From positions 63,185,852-63,249,851 of the forward strand of contig CM047815.1 of assembly GCA_026214975.1 (NCBI GenBank): DNA of 64,000 nt, in the 5' to 3' direction. Of this stretch, positions 34,497 to 49,400 are shown piece after piece. The notes beneath the pieces were generated by a model. That model was not told the origin of the DNA. It searched no databases and saw only the letters and a list, made by a program, of their open reading frames with translations. The number at the start of each line of letters is the position of its first letter. The stretch's first letter is position 1. The position numbers were made by a program, and so were the translations under genes. This DNA is from Gentiana macrophylla. Taxonomy: Eukaryota > Streptophyta > Magnoliopsida > Gentianales > Gentianaceae.

Positions 34497-37400
34497 GTAA
34501 TGATCAAATTAATATTAATGAATAATGTTGTATTTTATGGAACTATAATGATTACAATTAGGATTTATTAGTTTTCTAATTTCCTATTTACATATTGTAT
34601 GCATTATATATGTAGGGTTCCGTATGTGATCAAGAATTTATGGAGAAAACATTGAAAGAGAAGGAGATTGATACGGTGATATCAGCAATGGGAGGTGAAT
34701 GCCTTTTGGACCAAATCCCACTCATTCTTGCCATTAAAGCCGTCGGAACTGTCAAGGTAACCACCAATTTAGGAACTTGGAGCGTTTCATAGGTTTTTTT
34801 TTTTTTCCGGAAACCGAAAGGTTTTCATTAAAACACAACAATAAAATTACAACAAGTTACACCCGACCCAGTGGCGGATCCAGGAATAAATTCCAGTGGA
34901 GTCACCGGAGTCTAAAACTACAATTTTTATCGATAAAATGACACTTTTTAACAACAAAACTACATAGTTTTAATACTATTTTTTTTTATTTTTTTAAAAT
35001 CCAATGGGGTCATACGTGTTCTCCCACGTAATGCGTGGGTCCATCGACCGACCAAACGTCGGAAAACAACCAGACAATTCCGGATCACCACCAGCCTAAA
35101 GCCAGACACCACCACCACACTATTGTAAAGAGAAACTAAGGACATGGGAAAAATCCATCTCCACCAAATTCTACCTCATAATAAAGGACTAGATTTGGTA
35201 CCAAATACAATATTCAGTCTTTTCATGGCATAAACGGACTTAAACTAATCTAGAAACCTAAAAAGAAAAAAACAATTCCGAAAAACCCGACTATTACCGA
35301 CCCGATCTGAAACACGGAAAAACAAGAGAAACAGACATGCACAAACACACAAAGACTTCTTCCGCCCGAAACCACCATCGATTATCATGAGCCGCCAAGC
35401 TACAACGGGTATACCTCCTCCTTCAGTACACATCCGTTTGAACAATAACCCAAAACGTGCAGAAAAGATCCGCATGCAATCAATATCAACCACGAAATTC
35501 GTATAAGACCTAGCGGTGAAATTCACTAGAAGTCCGGCGAAGTGGAAATTCGCAATTTCAGCAGCCATAAGCCCCAATCCATCACAGGAAACTTTGCTCT
35601 CCATCAAACCGGTGAACTTTAATAAAGGTGTGGCAAAGGCGATCATGGCAAGAACAACAACCATAGACCCAAATCCGTCACCAGAAAACTCAATGTCATT
35701 CAAACCAAGGGCGGACGTAGGATTTCGGGTAAAAGGGGCGATAAAAATTTTATAGCCAAATAAAAAATTTACGAGGGGCAACTATATGCATAGTACAAAT
35801 TTTAGTGTATCTTTTCGGATTAAGGGGAGCAGTTGCCTCCTTTGGTTGTATGTAGGTCCGCCACTGATTCAAACGCCGCCCAAAAGATTTAAACACGGTT
35901 GCTTCATAGAGAAGGAGACAACCACCGGAACAGACGCCGCCAGCCGAATCGGAGAAAAGAGGAGATGAAAAAGTAGATCTAAGCTTGCAAAGGGCAGACC
36001 GGTTAAACAAACGGTAGATCTAGACAAAATCAACAAACTAACAAGAAAAATTAATTAAAAGAAAAAGAAGGAAAAACAGCCGACACCAGCGCCTTTCGGC
36101 GGCCGGTGCGGCGAATCGAAACAGAGACGTTGAGGGCAAGAGGAGAGCATTTTTTTTGACCCAAACTACAAGCTTTAGTTCTCATAGTAGTAGTAGGAAT
36201 TCAAAATATTCAAACCCAAACTTTTGGTTGTTGTTCATTAACTTTCGTTCGTGATATGGTATTTGCTTTGAGCATTCATAGATTGATACACTCTTTTATA
36301 TATATATTGTGAATTTTGCTCTAATCATCATCATGCACCGTCCCTGAGTAAACCAGAGCCTATTTCGGTATGAAGAACTAAAAACAATAGAATATACATT
36401 AGATATGCACAAAAATTTGCGAAAAGTATTTGTCATTGAAATGGTAAGAAACAATATAATTTTCACATGATCGCAGGCCAATATAAGTGGTATAGAGAAT
36501 AGATTATTGAACAGTCGACGGGTTTCAATTTGAATGGAGAATGAAAAATAGGTTAGTAATCATGCAGTAGAATTTAATATTTGTAAAAGAAAAGGTCGAA
36601 TTTAAGTTTAAAAATTCTTTTAACATAACTTAGTTTTAAATTTCTACCGTAATGATATTTAATATTAATTTTTTTTTGATATTTAATATTAATTAAGCGA
36701 TAGTGATATTGCCGCCGTACATTCATATAGTCACTATACACTTTATAATAATCTTTGTGTTTTTTTTTTTTTCCCTAAAGAAAAAACTTTATTAAGGTCG
36801 GATAACACCAAAAGTACAAACATAGCCGAAACAAGCCGGACAAAAACAAATAACAACAAACTATACAAACCACAACATGAAACTAAAAAACACCAAAAGG
36901 AACAACTGATTGTTAAAGCACTGGCTACTGGCTACTAGCTACAAAGACTAATTAGAAGAGCTAGAATGGGTCAAACAGATAGAACCAGCAAAGGTGACTG
37001 AACGATGAACCACCATCGTTGACCGCCGCCATCGAACAGAGAGAGGAGCCCGAAAGTGTGACTATTACCTCCGCCGAGAGAGCGACTGTCATAATCGCTT
37101 GCTAAGAGCCCGCAGCCTTAGAGGGACTATGAGAGTCAAACGGCACTAGAGCACCGCCGAACCATCACCGGAAACCGCCATGGACGCCACCGCCAGACCA
37201 ACCAATCAGAAAAGCAACCGGATCTGAGCAGGGGAGGACCCAGATCCGCATCTTCATCGCGTCGACCCCAGCAATCAAGGACTCCCATCGCAGCCTATTG
37301 CCACCGGCGCCGGAAGTGGCGATGAAGATTGAAGGGCAAGTGAAAGAGGTTAGATTAACGATATGTTATTTTATAATCATTGATTATGGTGAGGTAATAT

Positions 37401-40400
37401 CAATAAATCTGTTATACACAATAATTAATTATGATACACTTATAGTTAATGACAAATATTATGGCTCAATAAATTCGGTAAAAATTACTTACCTTAATTA
37501 AAATTAGATACATAACACTATCTACACAAATTATGGGCCCTTAAAAATTATATTTTCGGGGAGACCCTAGGCCATAGCTTTGTTGGACTTCCTCAAGGGA
37601 CAGCCATGAACAGTACTGTGATGAACACTGATCCCAAAATATTCTTAAACTCTTGCTAAGTATTATGTAGCTAAAGTGCAAGGACGGACACATGGGTGGC
37701 TTGTAGGGCTGTAAATGAACCTAAGTATTCGATTCGATCCGGAGTATTCGGCTCGAAAAGCTCGATTCGGCTCGTTTAGTGGGTTCAAACTTCGAGCGAA
37801 CCTTACAAATTAGATATTCGGTGGTCGAGCCGAACATGTTCGAACATGTTCGGCTCGGATATCATAAATTCATATACGATTCGAGCGAACATGTTTTTTA
37901 AGACCGAGCCGAACATGTTCGATTTTTTTAAAACCCGATTCGAGCCGAACATGTTCGAACAGTTCGACATGTTCGAGCGAACCGAGCCGAGCTTTTTCCC
38001 CAAATACCAGACCGAACCCGAGCCGAATAATGCAAATATAAGGCTCGGCCATTTCAAGCGAGCCGAGCGAAACCCGCCAGGAGTTCGGTAGGTTTCGGCT
38101 TCGTTCTATTTATATCTTGCTTGGTGGTGTTAAGACCACCTCGTTTTTATTTTCGATATACTAAAAAACTTATATAATATATTCCAACATAATAGTCATC
38201 TTATTCAAGGTCACTCGACTATACAAATATAATCCATTGACTTGCTCAAATATCGATTACCGGCAACGCCATTTCTATTAGAGCAATGCATCGTCAAATA
38301 ATCAATTTTAGGGTTAGTGAATATATAGCAATGTAAAGATAGCGTTAGTGAGTTTCAATGCGGCAGCTCACTAGATATGAATGTGATTAGTCAAAATATT
38401 AGTTATGGGCTTATTTTAAAACATACATAAATAGAATAAGTCTTAAATAAATTGGGATGGAGAGTGTAATTAACATTTCTCTCTAAATTAATGTGTCAAA
38501 CATTTGGACATGGCATTTGTAATAAATGGGCCATACACCGAAATAGAATGATCACCATAACTTGGGCCTCCTCCTCTCTCATAGATGTTCTTGATGGTTG
38601 TTTAGCCGATTTAACATAATAAAACAACATTTACCTTTCAAAAAAAAACATGCGTATCAAAGCGATGCTAAAGTCCCCGAAAATTGGCGTGGCAACATCT
38701 GAGTTACCGAATGAATTGAACTTTTCAAATCAAGTGTTTTATTTTTGAACTTCAACATGACATATTGAATCCATCGATGTGGCGTCCCACAACCATAATT
38801 ATCCAAACCAGACCAAACTTGTGGTCGAATCGGTAAAACAGGTGAACCAGACATGGAACCGGGTCTATTCAAGCAATGGACCATTTAAAGAAGCCAACCG
38901 CTTTAGGACCGCCAAACATGCCGGTCTTGACATTAGTATAACCCGATCTCATACACGTGACACGCAATGGTTCATCCGGATCACCTCAGCAAGTGGGCCG
39001 AAAGGACACAAATCAGTCTTGGGTCTAGAACAGATATTGGTCACAACAAAGTTCAATATTCAAACAATGCAGGTCACCCATGTTATATTGACATGACGCA
39101 GGTCGTCATCTGTCGTCTGTGGTCAGCTCATATATAAAACGCTTGCTAGTTCATTTAACCGACATGGTGCATATGTTCAAATCGATCTCGGGTCATTTGG
39201 AACTAGGGTTCAATTATCATACTTGGCTCGTATATAATAATAAAAATCCCCACTTTTTTTAAAAGAAAGTTGATTGGCCCTTGAATTTAACTAAGTGTGA
39301 TCGATGTTGTTGTAGAGATTTTTGCCATCGGAGTTTGGGCACGATGTGGATAGAGCGGATCCGGTGGAACCAGGGCTAACCATGTACAACGAGAAGAGGA
39401 GAGTACGGAGGTTGACGGAGGAATTAGGCATACCTTACACATATATATGTTGCAACTCTATAGCATCTTGGCCTTATTATGACAACACCCACCCTTCAGA
39501 GGTTTTGCCTCCACTGGAACAATTTCAAATTTATGGTGATGGCAATGTTAAAGGTACATATTCCATTTAATTTTTTTCTTTTTTTTCTTAGTACCTTTTC
39601 CCATTATTAATTAATTAATTGAAAATATATATAGACAGGAAAGGCCGACGAGTCTTGGCCTAGTGGTCAAACCGAGTTCTTAGGACGAAGTGATGTTGGG
39701 TTTGAGTCTAATTTAGTACAAGTGTCTGTGAGTGATGTATTGTTGCTAATTTTTTGATATACTGATGCTTTAGGTTGATATCATAAATTTCACAAGCTAC
39801 GAGTACATACTACAAAGATAAAGAATAACATCATTGTGCTTTAGGTTACAAATATAAGAAGAGTACGTACATAGGTTCTCTAATATACTACTATGTTACA
39901 TAAGACAACATCCAAACATATCTAGATTTCCACAATGTCTACCACCTCGTCATGACAAATGACAAACAGCACCTCAGAGCTCTGGAAAAGTCACATATTA
40001 TGTCTAAACACCCTAATACCAAGAGAAGTCAACAGACACTGGAAAATGAGGTGTCACTCCACCAACAGGAACAACAGAGGCGGACTCTAAATTGATGATT
40101 TGGACAGGATCAATCATATCGACGGGTGTAGTAGGAGTGATATGCACCCTCCAAAGGGGTCTCATGGAACGTCACTCTCGGTTGGAAGTTGTTCATCTAC
40201 TAGATGTAAATAGAAAGAGTAAGTTATGAAGCTCAATAAGGAAACTAATACATGTTACTGGGTGAATGGTATAGTTCCAAGTTTCTTTCGCAAAATAAGG
40301 TGCACAAGTATATAAACTAGCATACTATACTAAAAGCATATTGACAACAAATGTAAGTATGAAACATAAATGTCTAACTCTACATCAACAAGAAGGGAAA

Positions 40401-43400
40401 ACCGTCATATAACACTTAAATGCATCTTCCTCTTTTACTTTAGCATTGTTCTGATTTATCTATTTCATTAGTGTTCCTGAGTACCACACCATGTTTAGTA
40501 AAGCCCAACATGAATATTCAGCCACATTTAGTAGAGCGTAATGTGGAGTGTCTTCTTTCTTTCTTTGCTTAGACAAACCGAAATGTCCATTATTTTCGCT
40601 CATGGACATAGACAGACTGACCCGGTATAATGTTCATTATTCTTGCCCATGAACGGGATTGATGTTGAGGACCCTTGAGGATTCATCATCTTTCATTTCT
40701 CATTCCAATTACTTAATGATGAACCTTTTCTTTCTTCATTTATTTCATCATATTTTTATAATCACATTTATTTCATTTATTTTACATCAACAAGCCATTT
40801 ACATGTTAATCATCACATTACATAAATTTGTGTTGCATAAACAAGTCTTGTTCTCATTCATATCCATTATTACATTTCCCTCTTATAACATGATCTCTAC
40901 CATTTAACATAATACCAACTTGAGTGATGATCCTTTATAATTAGGATCATACAAGTTATGTCAAAGAACAATATGTTCTTAGAAGGTAACTAAATCTAGA
41001 TATCAAGTCTTTCTTGTTCAAATGAGTCAAGAACAAACATATTACAAAGTAAAAACATAGTTTGAGTATTTGCAATGTAAGCTTGAGTTGAGCTTGAATG
41101 GATTAATCTTGTCTAACTCTTCCTCGGTCCGATATAATCTTCTTATGTAGTTGAATTTCTCAATTTTGGAGTTTAATAGTGTTTGAAGAAGAAATAGAGT
41201 TACAAAAATTCTTTTGTTGTCAGCTCTGTGCGGCTAGTTTTGCAGCTCCAATCCATTCGATTCTAGTTGATTAAAGACCCGATTAGGCCTTAAGTTTTCC
41301 GTAAGTGCATAACAATGTTTGGAGCTAGTTTTTGGACAAAAATTTAGGCTCAACAAATTTGGCTTGGTCTGTCCATTCCTCAACTTTTTCTCTTATAGAT
41401 TGAGTAGTTTTGTAATGGCTCAAACCATAAGCAAGGCTAATATGTTAATAGGCCGCTCGGCATGTGCATATCTCGTGACTAAATGCACGCATAACTTACG
41501 AAACAGTTGCATCATACAAAGAGCAGAATAATAATTGAATATATTATATCAAAATGCGCAGAAATCGAAACAACATTTACTACAAAACAGATCAAACTCA
41601 GAACTGAATTGATGGAACAGTATCAAGAACTTGAAACCCAACGCTATCGTCGGAACAGTGGTCAAGTTGTATCGTCGGTAAGGCTAAATTCAGAATTTTG
41701 TATCATGTTACATACACATTTAATATTCCAAAATAAGAAAAGAATACTCCAAACATTTCCATAATAAATCCTAAATTTATTACATACTTCAATTCCACTA
41801 ACAAAAGGAAATACAACCAAATAACTATCTATCGTTCACAAGGAATACATTGGAAGGACAAATGCCTATCGTACTGCGGGTACGCAACCCGAGAAACAAA
41901 ATAAAGTAAGGTATAATGTATTAAGCTGAAAATAAATGAACTTCTAAAACAAAGCAAGCTAAGAGGCACAATTACTTCCAACCGTTCTTCTCTTGTCTCA
42001 TCGGATTCTACATAATCCTCATCTGAAAATATTGAGTAAGGAGTGAGCACAGCGGCCCAGTAAATAATATATAATTAAAATGAAACTATGATAGTATCTG
42101 GGAAATACGTAAATTTCTCTATTAATACAAATATACTTTCAAAGTACTTGTTGATAATTATCATGCTCAACTATTATATGAATAATGGAATCGGGAAAAT
42201 GGACATGGCATAACTCATTGCATCCTAACAAAACTAATGCATAATTGTAACTATCTTAATTATCTATCCTCCATAAATTCATGTGCCATTAAAATATCTT
42301 GCATAAATTGGGATGATGAAGTTTGTAGAATTACAAACAAACAAAATAAAATGCGGAATTATTACTGATCATGTAAAAGTTACAAGTTAATTACAATGTG
42401 GCTGATCATGGGGTATTTATAGCTTCATACACATCATGAGTCAGTTAGAAGTTGGTTACAAACGGTTACAACAGATTACAACTAGATAACCGTTTTCTAT
42501 ATTACACTATATCAAAGCGATCGTGAGAGTCTTTGAGTCTTTGCAATCGTCGGTAGTTTCTTGGTGTTCATGTTGTCAGCAGGCTGCTGATATCTTTGAT
42601 TGATCAGCAGGGTGCACTCAGCATTCCCATTAGTTTTTATACTGTAACATCCCCCCTCAAGCTGTGAGTGGTTCATGAACAACTTGCACTCAGCATTCCC
42701 ATAAGCTACATGAAGTCTGAAAGATCTTTGAAACTCCCAATTTATCTAGTAGATAAGAGAAATAGGTGCATCTAAGGATTTGGTGAGGATGTCAGCTATT
42801 TGTTCTTTGGTATTGACTGGAAGAAGTTTGATAAGCCCTGATTTGACTTTGTCTCTCACAACATGACTGTCAATTTCAATATGTTTGGTTCTTTCATGGA
42901 AGACATGATTGTGAGCAATGTGCATTGCACTGGCATTGTCACAAAATAGACAAAGATGTAATCGATGGAATTTGTAAATCTGTAGTATATAGATAAGCCA
43001 CCTGGATTTCTAAAGCGCATTTGCCATGGCCTCACTCGACTCGACCTCGATGAGCTTCTAGCAATTGTTGTTTGTTTCTTTGCCTTCCAAGAGATTGAAG
43101 CATCTCCTAGAAACATCATGTAACATGATACTGATCTTCTCGTTTCAGGACAGCCAACCCAATCACAATCTGTAAAACCCTTGAGTACAAGATTGTTGTC
43201 TGATGGGAAAAAGATTCATTGGCCAGGATTGGTCTTCAAGTATTTCAGCAATCTATAAGTTGCCTTCATATGGTTTTCAGTAGGAGTGTCCAGAAATTGA
43301 CTTAGTTGTTGGACAAAGAAAAGCAATGTCAGTGCAGTAAAAGTTAGGTAAATTAATTTACTACTACTGGATATCTGATGCAAGGTGTTGTCCTCTAAAA

Positions 43401-46400
43401 GTGGTGAATCACCATGTTGTAAAGTCTGCTTGGACTCTATACGTGTCTTAGAGGTTTGGCTGCCAAAAATTCATATTCTTCTAGAGAGGTTAAACGTGCA
43501 CTTTCTTTGTGAAATAGATATACCTTCAGGACATCTAGTAGCCTCAATGCCTAGGAAATATCTCAATTTTCCAAGATCTTTGATGGTGAACTACTAATGT
43601 AAAGCATCCTTAACTTGTTGAATCAACTCTTCACTAGAATGGCAACTATGATGTCATTTACATATACCAATAAGGTAATAAATGACCGTCCTGGCCCTTT
43701 TGTAAATAAATTGTGGTCATGTGTGGATTGAATGAATCCTTGAGCCTCCAATAATTCAGTCAACTTGCAATTTCATTGTCTGATGGCTTGTTTGAGGCCA
43801 TATAATGATTTGATGAGTTTGCAAACTTGGTTTGGATTAGTTGTTGCATAGCCTGATGGTAACTGCATGTATACTTCTTCATGCAAATCTCCATGTAAGA
43901 AGGCAGTATTGACATCCATCTGATGTAGGTGCGAATTGTTGGCTGCTGCTGCTGGAAGTAAGGCTCTAACTATAGTGATCTTGACAACAGGTGAGAAAGT
44001 TTCTTGATAATCAATCCCATATGTTTGAGTGTAGCCTTTTGTAACTAGTCTAGCTTTATATCTCTACTGAACCATCATGGTTGTATTTGATTCTGTACAC
44101 CCATTTGCATTCAATAGGTTTCTTGCCTGGGGGCAAATCAACTATCTCTCATGTGTGAGTTTTTGTAAAGCTTCAATTTCTTTGTTCATTGCCTTCTTCC
44201 ATTCATCATGCTTGATGTCTTGATTGTACGTCTTAGGCTCTTTAACATCATCAATGGAATTAATGAATCTGGCATAGTCTGCTGTGAGGTTGTCCAGACT
44301 CATTACTGCACTCAGCAGATGTTGAGTCTACTGAACATTATGAGCACCCCATTGATAAAAGGTTGGTGATTTCCTTGTTCTTGTGGACCTTATTAGTTGT
44401 GTGGGTTCATGTGCCTGATTTACTGGTTCATGCCTTGCATTGGAGGTATCAGCTGATGTTGATCACATTGCTGGTTGGTCTGCTGACTCATTCAGCAAGT
44501 CATCAAAAATGTCCATTACTGGCAAAGGAACATGCATGTCAGCAAGATGTCTAGGCTTTCCCAACACCTGCTGAAAAAGAAGAAAGTAAGTTTCATGGAA
44601 TTGAGTATTTCTAGCAACAAAGATATCTTTGTTGGTAATGTCTAAGAGAATAGCACTCTTGGAGGTGGTTGAATTCTCAAGATAGACACAAGTCCTACAT
44701 CTTGAATCAAACTTGGTTCTATACTGCTGAAGTGTACATGAAAAAACTAAGCAGCCAAAAACTTTACACAGAATAATCTAGTTTGGTGTCATAAAGAATT
44801 TCATGTGGAGTGCTTTCTTTCAGCAGTGGTGTAGGCTTGGCATTAATCAATTTTAAAGCATGTAAAAGACAAAATCCCCAATATTCAATTGGTAGATAAC
44901 TCTTGAACCTCAAACCTTTTGCAACATTCAGCAGATGCTAATGTTTTCTTTCAACAATACCATTTTGCTCAAGTGTACTGACACAGGATGTCTGATGTAT
45001 GATACCCTGCTGAGCATAAAAGTCAGTAAGTTGAAACTCTACACCATTGTCAGATCTAATCACATTAATAATTTTATGAAACTGAGTAGAAGCATATTTA
45101 ACAAATGATTTAACAAGGTCAGAAGCTTCAAATTTATGCCTCATAAGAAAAACCCAATTAAACCTAGAAAAATCATCTACAACAGTAAGAAAATATTGTT
45201 GTCCATTCACAGTATGCTGTCTCAAAGGACCCCAAATATCCATGTGAACAAGATCAAAAATAGTGTTTACAGTAGTGGTACTTAAAGGAAAAGGATTTTT
45301 CTTCAATTTTGCCATAGGACAGACATAACAAAGATCATAATTACAAAATTTGACATCAACAGACTGTGAATTAATGACTTGCAGTCTCTTATCAGGCAAG
45401 TGTCTAAGTCTGTAGTGCCATAAAAGTGCAACATCTAATCTATCAGATAAAGTGTGATTCTCTACAGCATTGGTAACAGAAAGTCTTATTGGCCGATCCA
45501 TGACATAAAGTCATATCTGTAACTCAGCTGAACCAATCATGTTCTTGTTCTTGTTCTTGTCCTGCAAAACACACTTGTTAGCAGAAAAAACAGGTATGAT
45601 TAATAAAAGAAGGTAAAGATAAAAGTTTATACTTAAAACCAGGAATACATAACACATCATGTACAGTTGAGTGTTGATCCTCACTTGGCCTATGTGTGTG
45701 ACATAGACATTATTTCCATTAGGTAATCCCATTTTTATACCAGATGAAGGTTTAGGTTTACTTAATAGATTTAATGATCTTACAATGTGATCTGTGGCAC
45801 CAGAGTCCAAGATCCATTGTATTGATCTTACTAAATTTAGGTCATATGTTCCTGTGGCAGGTGAGTAATGTGTAAAAATGTCAGCAGGTTGGGCAACGGC
45901 AAATCCTGCATGTCTTGGAGGGTTATTCAGTAGAGCCATCAACTTGTCAAGTTGTTGTGCAGTAAGATTGGGAAACCTGGTCCAGCAGACCTGCTTGTGC
46001 CTGATCTTCTTCTGCTGATTGCTCCTCTTCTACCATATTTGCCCTTTTTGATTTAAAACTAGGGGAAAACCATACTTCTTGTAACAGGTCTCCTCAGTAT
46101 AACCATTGAATCCACAAAAGCTACATTGCATCTTTTTGGGATTTTTGGGCTTGGAATTTGCAAAGTTAGTCTCACGGCGTGCGCTTGATTTTGTCCCTGT
46201 CCATTCTTTTGTGACAATAGACCATGGAATCTTGATTCTTGGCCTTGTTAGCCACATATGACTTATGTCTCTCAAACTTGATTGTCATTGCAAAGGCATC
46301 ATAAATTTCTGGAAAGTCACCATCAATATTGCCTGTGAGACCATTGGTTCAAATTCATCCCTAAAACCTTTAAGGAATTTCATGACATATTCAGCTTCCA

Positions 46401-49400
46401 TATGATCCATCAGATTGCTGATTGCATTGCAGTGACATTGAGGATCACAAGAATAGATTGTTACAGGCCATGATGGTCTTGATTTCTTCCCAAAGAATCA
46501 TCAATTTTGTAAAGTATTGATTGACAGAATATGTGCCTTGTTTCAGTAGATGCATTTCTTCAAGAAGATCTGAAAGTCTTAATGCATCAACATTTGAAAA
46601 CCTTGCTACAAGATTCTTCCATACTGCATGTGCATTCTTGAAGTACATCAAACTTTGTGCAATGGTGTTTTCAACATAATTTAAGATCCATGATCTCACC
46701 ATTGTATCACATTGTCTCCATGCATGGAATTCTCTTTGAATCGTCATACGTCTCTTAATTGTGCCGTGTACGAAGCCAATTTTGTTTTCGGTGATCAACA
46801 CAATCTCCATGGACATTTTCCAGGGATTGTAGTTGTTGTCATTCATCAATGGCTGAACAAGAACCAGAGATGGATTCTCATTAGGATGAACATAGAATGG
46901 ACTTGAGGGACTTATTTCTTGTTTCTTAGTTGTCATGGCTATTAAGAATTTCAGAATTGATTCTCAAATCAGCAATGATAGTGGAAAAACTGATCAAGAA
47001 CTGATTAAAAACCAGAGGAAAAGATGACGGTTTACTCTCAAGAATCTAAAAAACTCAGAAAAAATGAAGAACACTCTCAAGTTTCTTCAAAAAACGTAGG
47101 AAAGCTTTTAGAAATTCTCAAATTTCTGCTCCGATATCATGATGAAGTTTGTAGAATTACAAACAAACAAAATAAAATACGGAATTATTATTGATCATGT
47201 AAAAGTTACAAGTTAATTCCAATATGGCTGATCATGGGGTATTTATAGCTTCATACACCTCATGAGTCAGTTAGAAGTTGGTTACAACAGATTACAACTA
47301 GATAACCACTTTCTATATTACACTATATCAAACTGATCGTAATTTCTTTGAGTGCTGCTTTGTCGGCGAGGTTGTTGGTGTTCATGCTGTCATCAGGCTG
47401 CTGATATATTCGATTGATCAGCAGGGTGCACTCAGCATTCCCATCAGCTTTTATACTGTAACATGGGAAACCATTTTCGTTTCCACTACTAGTGAATCAA
47501 TAGTTGGGGAACCTTTTTTGTTCCGATAGCATATTCATTTCCATTAAATGAAGTAATTCAATTAAATAAGTGCAATTAATAATAGTATCCTACGTGTAAT
47601 AAGTTGTCATATGATTCTAGGGTATTACACATTTGTCATGCCTACAAAGGGAGAGCTTAATGTGTCTTGTCATGACCACAGGGGAAGAGCGTAATGTGCC
47701 TTGTCATGCCCATAAGGGAAGATCTTGTCATGTTTTCCATGACCCCGTAATAAATAATAAAAAATGGAAAGCAAACTGACATGCCATTCATTCTAACCAG
47801 CATGTGGGCACCTAATACCGGCCCAACATCCACCTGAATTAAATTGACCCCCGGGCGTCGGGCACGTAATAGGATGTTGAGGATTCTCGAGAATTCATAG
47901 AAAAATAAGGATATGTCAATACCTAACCAAGACTCATCTGACATGTGTAATGCATATGATCCTAACTTGCATGAACAATTATCTAAATGCTATAAAATCA
48001 AATATAGTGATGATAATAATAATAATAATAATTAATTCGTATAAAACAATAATTCATGCTGACTGAACCCTACATGATCATGTACTGCGCACTGTATGAT
48101 AGACAGACAATGTGCTAGAACAGAATCGGGACTAAGACCATCGCCTCTGCGGAGTGGCTCTCGCCGCGGCTACGGTGCCGATTCCCGTTCTTTTCCGATG
48201 ATCGATCAACTTTTCCCAATAAAGTAACGAATCAAAATTTGTGCACATAATTAACAAATTACAAGAGATTAAGTATGAATTTAATCAATTAAAATTCATA
48301 AATTTAACATAGCCCTTCAATTATATAATCATTACCTCTAACAGATGCCAACCGTGAGACGATTCAGATTCAAAGGCACAAATCTCTTAGGAAACTCCAA
48401 ATCATGTAGGTTGATCTACCTGTGATTTGATCTTGAACTGGATCAAAAAACGGTGCCGATTACCGGACCACTTCCTTTTTCTCCCTTTTTCCTTTCATTC
48501 ACTGTTTCGGACGACCCCTTTCTAGTATTTGCATTAGGCTCTTTGGGTTTATTTGTATTTATCACTTTTATATATAATTAGGGTCTATCAAAAATACCCA
48601 AAAAGACTTCAATGCACTTAATTAATATTTTGGGGTTTTACATGTTTGGTGTGTTTACCTCACCCTATACTTCAATTTGGAAGGTATATGTGGAAGACTA
48701 GCCGTTTAAGGCTTTTTCAACTTGAAAATAGAGCAAACTTGTAGTAGATATTGGAAAATTAACACATTTGAATAAACTCCAAGGCACGCATATTGAGTTG
48801 TCTTTTAAGAGATTTTTCATCCTTATGTATGTCACACGGGAATCAAATGAAAATCTCTATCGGGATACAATGGAGGTGTTTGATTTAGACGGTGACTCAT
48901 CTGATCAAACTACAGAACACTCAATATAAAACCAATGATGTTGTTTTCAAATGTAATGTTTTCATGCCAGCATGGAATGCCTTTTATAGGCTAATGAATG
49001 ACTAATTTAAATGATGGTCTCCCTTTACAAAAACAAACAATGATTTCACTTCGGCCAAGAGCTATAACTCTTCGGCTTTGTCGAGGTACATCACTTCATA
49101 ATAGGAAGTGGTTTTTTAAATATATCAACCACCTATTCAGATGATCTGAGAAGAAATTTGAATAGGTTGGCACAGATAATGTGAATATGTTGTCTAATCT
49201 TGAAGAAGAAATTTACACAACTAAGAAAGGTCCATTATCTGTCACTATATATTTTACCAAACATAAGGTTCTTTAATTAGGACAATTCTTGATCATCAGA
49301 CCCATCCCTCCATGTACCTGTGTGGCTTTAGGAATTTACAGAGAGTATATATAATGAAACAGACTACGTTATCAGGTTTGTGAAGGGCTTAAATTAAATG

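Larger units (their letters stand above)
34757..39315 (+). other. LAR intron 2, transposon-rich
   Basis: 4,559 bp. It contains poly(T)-headed segments at about 34,795 and 36,757, a hAT MITE (35706-35866), the start of a second CAGTGGCGGATC-type repeat (about 34,869) and a GAGCCGAAC-rich element. About 38,116-39,315 has no recognisable feature. A 178-codon minus-strand frame at 35245-35781 overlaps the MITE and resembles nothing I know. Confidence 0.7.
42314..47463 (-). mobile_element. Ty1/copia 'copia-3', antisense in LAR intron 3
   Basis: 5,150 bp, perfect 5-bp duplication TGGGA (42309-42313 and 47464-47468). LTRs are 42314-42649 (3' LTR) and 47140-47463 (5' LTR). LTR, gag and pol sequences match copia-2 closely, so both belong to one family. 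The primer site (47128-47139, complement TGATATCGGAGC) has two changes from consensus. Polyprotein is broken by stops and frameshifts. In contrast to copia-2, it retains the gag zinc knuckle. Confidence 0.93.

Noticed and set aside
35245..35781. 178-codon minus-strand open frame in LAR intron 2
   Set aside because: No recognisable domain; it overlaps the hAT MITE at 35706-35866 and lies in retroposon-like DNA. Length alone is not evidence of a gene.
38779..39096. 105-codon + strand frame before LAR exon 3
   Set aside because: Not part of LAR (exon 2 to exon 3 join in phase without it) and no domain recognised.
39656..39708. Possible tRNA gene
   Set aside because: A and B box-like words exist but no acceptor stem or anticodon arm can be formed; treated as a SINE.
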